The position numbers and the translations under genes are program-made. Shown here piece by piece: positions 58,575 through 64,000 of a DNA stretch of 64,000 bases. Each line of letters starts with the position of its first letter. The stretch's first letter is position 1. Below the pieces are notes generated by a model. The model worked only from the letters and a program-made list of their open reading frames with translations. It did no database searches and was not told the DNA's origin. Source of the stretch: RPQJ01 sp963754125 (GTDB taxonomy: Bacteria; Pseudomonadota; Gammaproteobacteria; Steroidobacterales; Steroidobacteraceae); NCBI GenBank assembly GCA_963754125.1, contig CAVWEX010000001.1:620001-684000 (forward strand), read 5' to 3'.

Positions 58575-60224
58575 GCGCCCGCAGGTTCGGCCCGAACGAC
58601 ACGGTCGATTTCGTGGTGGTCGGTTCGGGCGCCGCGGGCGGCGTGATGGCCCGCGAGCTCTCGCAGGCGGGCTTCGAGGTGCTGGTGCTCGAGCAGGGTC
58701 CGCGCTTCACGGCGGCGGACTTCAAGCACGACGAGCTCGACCACTGGTTCAACAACGCGCTGCTCAACAGCCCGGAGACGAGCCCGCAGACCTTCCGCAA
58801 GACCGCCGCGGACACGGCCGAGCGCGTGCGCGACTTTCCGTCGCTGTGGTACGCGCGCATGGTGGGCGGCAGCAGCAATCACTTCACGGCCAACTACTGG
58901 CGCTTCCACGAGGTGGACTTCAACGAGCGCAGCCTGCTCGGCGAGATCGCCGGCACGAGCTTCGCCGACTGGCCGATCGACTACGCCGAGCTCGAGCCCT
59001 ACTACACCAAGGTCGAGTGGGAAGTGGGCGTGTCGGGCCTCGCCGGCGCGAGCCCGTTCGATCCGCCGCGCTCGAAGCCCTACCCCATGCCGCCGCTGCC
59101 GGTGAAGTCGTCGGGCGTGCTGCTCGAGCGCGGCGCGCGCAAGCTCGGCCTGCACCCGTTCCCCGCCCCGATGGCGATCGCCTCGGTGCCCTACCGCGGC
59201 CGCCCGGCCTGCGCGCACTGCGGCTTCTGCATCGGCTTCGGCTGCGAGATGTCGGCGAAGTCCTCGACGCTCTACACCATGCTGCCGGAGGCCGAGGCCA
59301 CCGGGCGCTGCGAGGTGCGCAGCGAGAGCTACGTGTTCCGGGTGGAGACGAACGACAAGGGACGCGTCACCGGCGTGAGCTACTTCGACGGCGATCGGCG
59401 CGAGCACTTCCAGAAGGCCCGCGCCGTGGTGCTGTGCGCCAACGGCGCGGAGAGCGCCCGGCTGCTGCTGATGTCCGCCAACGCGAAATTCCCGGACGGC
59501 CTCGCCAACTCGAGCGGGCTCGTGGGCCGCAACCTGATGTTCAACACCTACGCCGAGGTCAATGCGGTCTTCGAGCACGAGCTCAACGAGTACAAGAGCG
59601 TGCAGGTGACGCGCATCGTGCACGACTTCTACGACTCGGATCCGAAGCGCGGCTTCTACGGCGGCGGCGGCTTCGACTCGCGCATCGGGCCGAACCCGAT
59701 CGCGTGGTCACTGTTCGCGCCGCCGCCCGAGCGCGCCTGGGGCGCGGAGTTCAAGGCGCTGCTCGAGGCCATGCCGCGCGCGATGATCGTCGCCACGCAC
59801 GGCACCTCGCTGCCGCTCGAGACCAACCGCGTGGACCTCGATCCCGAACTCAAGGACGCGTGGGGCCTGCCCGCCATGCGCGTCACCTACAAGGACCACC
59901 CCGACGACCTGGCGATGGCGCGCTTCCTGCAGGATCGCGGCGTCGAGGTCATGCAGGCGGCCGGGGCACAGCAGGTGTGGAAGGGACCGGTTGCGGAGGC
60001 GCCCGGCAGCCCGCACCTGCTCGGCACCTGCCGCATGGGCAACGACCCGAAGACCTCGGTCGTGGATCGCTCATCACCGCACTCACGACCTCCCGAACCT
60101 GTTCGTCTGCGACGGTTCGAGCTTCGTCACCTCCGGCCGCGGCCAGCCGACCATGACCATCCAGGCGCTGGCGTTCCGCGCCGGTGAGCACATCGCCGCG
60201 TTCGCGCGGCGCGGCGAGATCTAG
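58571..60224 (+). CDS. GMC family oxidoreductase (one frameshift)
   Basis: FAD-dependent dehydrogenase of the gluconate/2-keto-gluconate/sorbitol type. The FAD motif is FVVVGSGAAGGVMARELSQA. Others are WYARMVGGSSNHFTANYWRF, a four-cysteine segment CAHCGFCIGFGC, CANGAESARLLLMS and GTCRMGNDPKTSVVD. After a break near 60075 the end reads HDLPNLFVCDGSSFVTSGRG. Histidine-asparagine active-site residues lie in this last part. Corrected length is about 550 residues. It pairs with the Tat-signal subunit; no cytochrome c subunit gene follows, so the electron acceptor is encoded elsewhere. Confidence 0.9.
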
Positions 60225-60250
60225 CCGCACGGCGGCAAGCGAGCACGTCC

Positions 60251-60628
60251 ATGCCCGTAAAGAAAGACGCCCCCGACCTCGCGCGCCTGGACAAGGTCGT
60301 CGCCGACGCGCGACGTGCCCGTGACGAGCGCGACAAGAGCTACCGCGGCCAGGCGCTCAAGATGTACCCGTGGATCTGCGGTCGGTGTGCGCGCGAGTTC
60401 GATCACGCCAACGTCCAGGAGCTGACGGTCCATCACAAGGACCACAACCACGACAACAACCCGCCGGACGGCAGCAACTGGGAACTGCTCTGCGTCTACT
60501 GCCACGACAACGAGCACCAGCGTTACGTGGATCAGCCGACGTCGCTCGCGGGTCGCCCGGGCGACCGTCCCAGTTCGACGCACACGCCGTTCGCCGATCT
60601 CGCCTCGCTGCTCCGCAAGGACGACTGA
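60251..60628 (+). CDS. yajD: YajD family HNH nuclease
   Basis: 125 residues, intact. It resembles E. coli YajD closely: YRGQALKMYPWICGRCAREF, ELTVHHKDHNHDNNPPDGSN, WELLCVYCHDNEHQRY and HTPFADLASLL. Two CxxC pairs should bind zinc, and HHKDHNHDNN with HDNEH forms the HNH metal finger. The biological role of YajD is not established. It lies 26 nt after the GMC gene and may be in the same transcript; convergent with the methyltransferase. Confidence 0.92.
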   Translation: MPVKKDAPDLARLDKVVADARRARDERDKSYRGQALKMYPWICGRCAREFDHANVQELTVHHKDHNHDNNPPDGSNWELLCVYCHDNEHQRYVDQPTSLAGRPGDRPSSTHTPFADLASLLRKDD

Positions 60629-60640
60629 TCCTGCGGAGCG

Positions 60641-61465
60641 CTATCGCAGCTTCATGGCGAGGACGCCGTCGCCCCGCAGCTCGGCATCGAACCCCGCGTG
60701 CCGCAGGCGCTTCGCCACTTCGTTCGGCACGTCGCGACCCGTGGTGAGCTTGTTGGGCGTGCCCGTGTAGTGGAACAACCGGCCACGGCGCTTCAGCACC
60801 CGCACGAGGTGATCGTAGAAGGCCTGTGAGTACAGGTCGCCCGCGGTGCCGAAGCGCGGCGGGTCGTGCAGGACGGCATCCACGGACTGGTCGGGCAGTC
60901 GCGCGACCTCCACGGCAACGTCGGCCTCGGTGAGCGTCAGTTCGGCGCAGGGTGGCGGCGACCAGGGATTCAGGCTGCGCAGCCAGACCACGTCCGGGTT
61001 CTTCTCGAAGGACAGCACCTGCGTGGCCTCGCGTTGCAGGCACCAGGCGGCGAAGTAGCCGAGGCCGCCGCAGGTATCGAGGATCACCTTGCCCGCCGGG
61101 CGGATCAGCTCGACCTTGCGCCGTGCATCCTCGTAGGGCGAGACCTGCGCCGTGGGCAACATCTTGATGCCGTCGATCTCGAAGGTCGGCGGCCCCCACT
61201 CGGTGGGCACGAGCTTAACGAGCGAGCCCGAGAAGCGCGATGCGGGCTCGAAAGCTTCGTCCGTCCAGTAGTAGATCGTCCGCGGCTTGCAGGCCTGCAG
61301 GTAGGGGAAGATCCGGCCGCCCACGGTCCAGCCGGTGGCACTCACTTCGACCCGCGTGACGGTGCGGTCGAGATCGATTGAGCACTCGACCGAGGGCAGG
61401 CCCGCCTGCCGAGCGGTCACGAGCCTCTCGTGGACCTTCGAGGTGAGCAGGGGCGTCGAGTGCAT
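60641..61465 (-). CDS. Class I SAM-dependent methyltransferase-like protein
   Basis: Intact, 274 residues from the ATG at 61465 (MHSTPLLTSKVHERLV). An N-terminal ~110-residue domain (PSVECSIDLDRTVTRVEV, FEIDGIKMLPTAQVSPYEDA) precedes the methyltransferase fold with motif I ILDTCGGLGYFAAW, an acidic end of strand 2 (SFEKNPDVV) and motif IV VLHDPPRFGTAG. The DPPR motif is like that of RNA m5C/m2G and RsmD-type enzymes, so an RNA target is possible; it could also be a small-molecule enzyme. No ribosome site stands out, and longer in-frame starts upstream exist. Confidence 0.75.
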   Translation of the reverse strand: MHSTPLLTSKVHERLVTARQAGLPSVECSIDLDRTVTRVEVSATGWTVGGRIFPYLQACKPRTIYYWTDEAFEPASRFSGSLVKLVPTEWGPPTFEIDGIKMLPTAQVSPYEDARRKVELIRPAGKVILDTCGGLGYFAAWCLQREATQVLSFEKNPDVVWLRSLNPWSPPPCAELTLTEADVAVEVARLPDQSVDAVLHDPPRFGTAGDLYSQAFYDHLVRVLKRRGRLFHYTGTPNKLTTGRDVPNEVAKRLRHAGFDAELRGDGVLAMKLR

Positions 61466-61615
61466 CTGGCGTTGGTGACCTGGCGGGATCGGGGGCACAG
61501 CGCGTCGCGTCCAATGATGTCGCGCGTCATCCGTACGCGACGTGCACCGCGCAATCAGAGCATCACGCTGGAACGGCTGAGAACCTCCTCCCTGAATTGG
61601 GTGGCGCGCGCGCAG

Positions 61616-61637
61616 AAACCCCCGCGGTCGCGGGGGT
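61616..61637 (-). terminator. Intrinsic terminator downstream of the M43 protease gene
   Basis: On the minus strand CCCCCGCG-ac-CGCGGGGG (61619-61636) followed by TTTCTG, about 30 bp after the protease stop codon. Strong GC stem with a short T-run. Confidence 0.65.
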
Positions 61638-61666
61638 CCCTGCATTCCAACTGCGCGTCCGGCGGA

Positions 61667-62635
61667 CTACTTTCCGTAACGATACGCCGAGTACATCGCG
61701 TCCATTCGCGCATCCTGCTGCACGGTGAAATTCCACATGCAATAGTCGTCCGTGTAGTCCATGAAGTTCACGATCGGATCGACACCACCACCCGAGCAGG
61801 TGTCGCGTCCGATCGGGCAACCGTAGGCGGCCGAGCGCTCCGCCGACGTGTCCGCCACATAGTCGCCAGACTTCGAGCACCCCCCCTGGAAGGTGTGATA
61901 GAGCCCCATCCAATGACCGACTTCGTGGGTGCCAGTGTCACCTTCGTTGTATGGGTCCGCACTGCCGCCCGGCAGTGAGCTGTAGAGCAGCACCACTCCG
62001 TCCTGGCTCGGGCTCGACGCGTACGATGATGGGAACGTCGCCCAGCCGAGGTAGCCACCGGCCGGGTTCGCGGTGTAGATGTTGAGGTCATCAGCCGACC
62101 CCTCCCGCAGAGCCGTCTTTGCGTTGCGCTCAGCCGTCGTGCCCGGTTGCATCGCGAACCAGGTCGCGTTGTCCGTGTAGTCCGTGCTCACCAGATCGAA
62201 GCTCCAGCCGGTGTCCGCGTATGCCGCGTTGAGCACGTTCATCTGGGCATTGATATCGCCCGAGGACAGCTTGCCGGTGTTGCCTGAGTGAATGACGTGG
62301 ATGTACACGTTGATCACGCCGCCGGTCACGGTCGTACCGCCTCCACCGCCGCCGCCGCCCCCACCTCCGGGCTTGCCCTTGTTCACGTTTGCGTCCCGGA
62401 GCAGTTGCGCCCGCGCCGCGATGAAGGGTCCGATCTTCTCCTCGACCGTCGCGCGATCAAAATCCGCCAGTGGCTTCGTCGCGCAGCGCGCTCCGCTGTC
62501 GAGGAACGCCCGCTGACTCGGCCAGGAATGCTCGCCCACCCAGAACGGCCGCCCGTTGGCCTTATCCTGCGCGACGACCGCACCGCTCAACGCCATCAAT
62601 ACCGCGCCGAGCACGGCGCCTGCCACGATCTTCAT
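61667..62635 (-). CDS. Secreted pappalysin-type (M43) zinc metalloprotease
   Basis: 322 residues, intact. Signal peptide (KIVAGAVLGAVLMALSGAVVAQ), a ~65-residue propeptide-like region, then an 11-glycine linker around residues 90-101. The catalytic domain has the extended zinc motif HEVGHWMGLYH (HExxHxxGxxH) and the Met-turn MDYTDDYCMW. It also has cysteines at GGCSKSG, GCPIGRDTCSG and DYCMW for disulfides and VNVYIHVIHSG-like opening strands. This is the ulilysin/pappalysin layout of a calcium-stabilised secreted protease. Followed by an intrinsic terminator; monocistronic. Confidence 0.9.
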   Translation of the reverse strand: MKIVAGAVLGAVLMALSGAVVAQDKANGRPFWVGEHSWPSQRAFLDSGARCATKPLADFDRATVEEKIGPFIAARAQLLRDANVNKGKPGGGGGGGGGGGTTVTGGVINVYIHVIHSGNTGKLSSGDINAQMNVLNAAYADTGWSFDLVSTDYTDNATWFAMQPGTTAERNAKTALREGSADDLNIYTANPAGGYLGWATFPSSYASSPSQDGVVLLYSSLPGGSADPYNEGDTGTHEVGHWMGLYHTFQGGCSKSGDYVADTSAERSAAYGCPIGRDTCSGGGVDPIVNFMDYTDDYCMWNFTVQQDARMDAMYSAYRYGK

Positions 62636-62843
62636 TTGCGTTCCTCCCCTCGCGCCTGTTTCAGAAGTCTCGAGCCACGGCGCGGTGAACGGACCATACA
62701 CCGGTCCCTCAATGCGAAGCCAGCGCGCGCGTTTTCGCGAACCGCAGCCGAAACATAAGACGCGGATTCCTGCGGTACCGCTTCATCGCACACCGGGCGG
62801 TGCGGAAGATCGGTCGCTCCGATACAACTTCTTTTTGGTTGGG

Positions 62844-63083
62844 CTACACCCATCCGCGCCGCCACCGCGCGACGTCGGTGAGCTCCCGCCACCGAATGAT
62901 CCGCGCGCGCTTCGAATGCACCGCCTCGATCTCGACCGACACCACGGGCAACTCCGGCGACTCTGGCTCGATGACCTTGGTGACAAGGAAGTGCTTCTCC
63001 TTGTTACGGGGCTCGACCGCCGTCCACTTCGTGTGAAGCAGCTTCTTCGGGCTCAATGCACCCGATGTTGCACAAGTCTTCAC
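62844..63083 (-). CDS. Small tryptophan-rich protein (TIGR02450-like)
   Basis: 79 residues, GTG start overlapping the upstream DUF885 stop (GTGA). The pattern SPKKLLHTKWTAVEPRNKEK, HFLVTKV, EIEAVHSKRARIIRWRELTD and WRRGW matches the conserved small Trp-rich family (N-P-K-K-L-L-x-S-K-W-T-A). No function is known for this family. No signal or membrane segment. A following AT-rich ~200-bp gap separates it from the M43 protease gene. Confidence 0.82.
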   Translation of the reverse strand: MKTCATSGALSPKKLLHTKWTAVEPRNKEKHFLVTKVIEPESPELPVVSVEIEAVHSKRARIIRWRELTDVARWRRGWV

Positions 63084-64000
63084 GATCCGCCCGCGGCGAC
63101 CCAGTCGTCCACCACCCGCGCCAGCACCTCGAGCGGCATCGCCCCGCCCTTGAGCACCGTGTCGTGGAACGCCCGCAGGTCGAAGCGCTTCCCGAGCTTT
63201 GCCTGGGCTGCGGCGCGCAGCCTCACGAACTCGAGGTGGCCGATCTTGTAGCCACAGGCCTGGCCCGGCCACACGCAATAGCGATCGATCTCGCTTTCGA
63301 CCGCGCCGCGCGCGAGGCCCACCGTCCCGGCCATGTAATCGGCCGCCTTCTCGCGGCTCCAGCCCTTCCAGTGCATGCCCGTGTCCACGACGATCCGCAC
63401 GGCCCGGTAGAGGAAAGACTGCAGCATCCCGAGGCGACCGAGCGGGAATTCGCGATACATGCCGATCTCGTCCACGAGCTGCTCGGCATACAGCGCCCAG
63501 CCCTCGATGAAGGCGTTCATGAACAGCGTCCGGTGCAGCATCGGCGTGGCCTCCGCCTCCAGCGCCAGCGTGAGCTGGAGGTGATGCCCGGGCAGGCTCT
63601 CGTGATAGGTCAGCGTCGGCAGGGCCCACTTCGGCCAGATCGCGGTGTCCTGCAGATTGATGTAGTAGGCCCCGGGGCGGGTGCCGTCGAGGCTGCCGGT
63701 CTGCGCATAGCCACGCGGCGCGCCAAGCTCGATGTCGGGCGGCACGCGCCGTACCTCGACCGGCGTACGCGGCAGCACGGTGAAGAGTTCCGGCAGGCGA
63801 CGGCGGATCGCGTCCACCTGCACGTTCAGGTCGGCGAGCAGAGCGGCGCGGCCCTCATCGGTGTTGGGATAGAGTCCGCGTGGATCCGCTGTGAGCGCCG
63901 CGAGGCGCGCGCCGACCGGTCCGTCGGCGAAGCCCTGCGCCTTGAGCAGCGCATCGGCCTCGGCCGACGATCTCGGCCACTTGCGCGAGCCCGATCGCGT
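63080..64000 (-). CDS. DUF885 family metalloprotein, C-terminal part (window edge)
   Basis: Second DUF885 protein, cut at its N-terminus by the right edge. The visible ~300 residues include LYPNTDEGRAALLADLNVQV, YAQTGSLDGTRPGAYYINLQ, the metal motif YHESLPGHHLQLT, EGWALYAEQLVDEIG, GWSREKAADYMAGTVGLARG and WPGQACGYKIGHLEFV. One apparent extra base near 63970. It is clearly paralogous to the gene at 24015-25886 but differs at many positions. The stop overlaps the start of the Trp-rich gene. Confidence 0.88.
   Translation of the reverse strand, partial: TRSGSRKWPRSSAEADALLKAQGFADGPVGARLAALTADPRGLYPNTDEGRAALLADLNVQVDAIRRRLPELFTVLPRTPVEVRRVPPDIELGAPRGYAQTGSLDGTRPGAYYINLQDTAIWPKWALPTLTYHESLPGHHLQLTLALEAEATPMLHRTLFMNAFIEGWALYAEQLVDEIGMYREFPLGRLGMLQSFLYRAVRIVVDTGMHWKGWSREKAADYMAGTVGLARGAVESEIDRYCVWPGQACGYKIGHLEFVRLRAAAQAKLGKRFDLRAFHDTVLKGGAMPLEVLARVVDDWVAAGGS

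Noticed and set aside
60221..60224. A fourth CTAG at the GMC oxidoreductase stop as another shared convergent stop
   Set aside because: The minus-strand frame ending there is only the antisense of yajD, so no second gene uses it.
62340..62375. GC-rich simple repeat as a regulatory or phase-variable tract
   Set aside because: It encodes the 11-glycine linker of the M43 protease in frame; codons are mixed, so slippage-driven phase variation is unlikely.
1..64000. tRNA, rRNA, CRISPR, insertion sequence or prophage
   Set aside because: No clover-leaf consensus, direct-repeat array, transposase or phage structural gene was recognised anywhere in the window.

Overview
This is about 64 kb of very GC-rich bacterial DNA, densely packed with genes on both strands and with many 1-4 nt overlaps. 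The gene content (FabY-type ketosynthase, KdpABCDE, YfcG-type GST, YajD, NadA/NadB, a PEP-CTERM protein, DUF885 proteins, S9 and CocE hydrolases, imidazolonepropionase-like amidohydrolases) points to a gammaproteobacterium, perhaps near the Xanthomonadales/Steroidobacterales group. That placement is inferred from gene families only. I saw no rRNA, tRNA, CRISPR array, insertion sequence or phage module.

A property of the data dominates the reading. About half of the genes are split between frames, and in all roughly 50 cases the shift has the sign of one extra base. Universal or essential-type enzymes (NadB, MtnA, KorB, glycerate kinase) are hit as often as accessory ones. I therefore read these as insertion-type sequence errors and give one feature per reconstructed gene, with the break positions.

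Layout. 1-6555: kdpA (end), kdpB, kdpC, kdpD, kdpE, a potassium-uptake operon with its two-component system. 6500-11231 (minus): META-domain lipoprotein, fabY and a CocE/NonD hydrolase. 11387-14064: two overlapping amidohydrolases, the second lacking the metal-binding HxH. 14061-20602: lipase-like protein, YfcG-type GST, DsbA-family isomerase, metallo-beta-lactamase protein, acyl-CoA synthetase, SRPBCC protein. 20646-25886: serine hydrolase, DUF6394-like protein with a two-RCK potassium channel, DUF885 protein. 26008-26790: a PEP-CTERM protein with a sigma-54-like promoter and a strong terminator. 26798-33016: glycosyltransferase-TPR protein, MAPEG protein, nadB/nadA, enoyl-reductase-like protein, MocA-like nucleotidyltransferase. 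33017-35866: a disturbed stretch with two gene remnants around an M23 peptidase that carries five exact 51-residue repeats. 35867-40557: Tat-exported molybdenum hydroxylase pair and an S9 peptidase.

40672-51348 (minus) reads as one long transcription unit: NfnA/NfnB-like flavoproteins, KorA, KorB, a 732-residue protein ending in a ferredoxin domain, then mtnP-mtnA-class II aldolase-DUF2834. The first half should couple 2-oxoacid oxidation through ferredoxin to NAD(P)H. The second half matches the methylthioadenosine/5-deoxyadenosine salvage route that yields DHAP. Divergent from it, 51505-55093 encodes the most striking protein here: a class I aminotransferase fused to an archaeal-type PEP carboxylase, predicted to take PEP to oxaloacetate to aspartate. 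55155-64000: glycerate kinase, SagB-type nitroreductase, exported RidA protein, two-subunit GMC oxidoreductase, YajD, a methyltransferase, an M43 protease, a Trp-rich small protein and a second DUF885 protein cut by the window edge.
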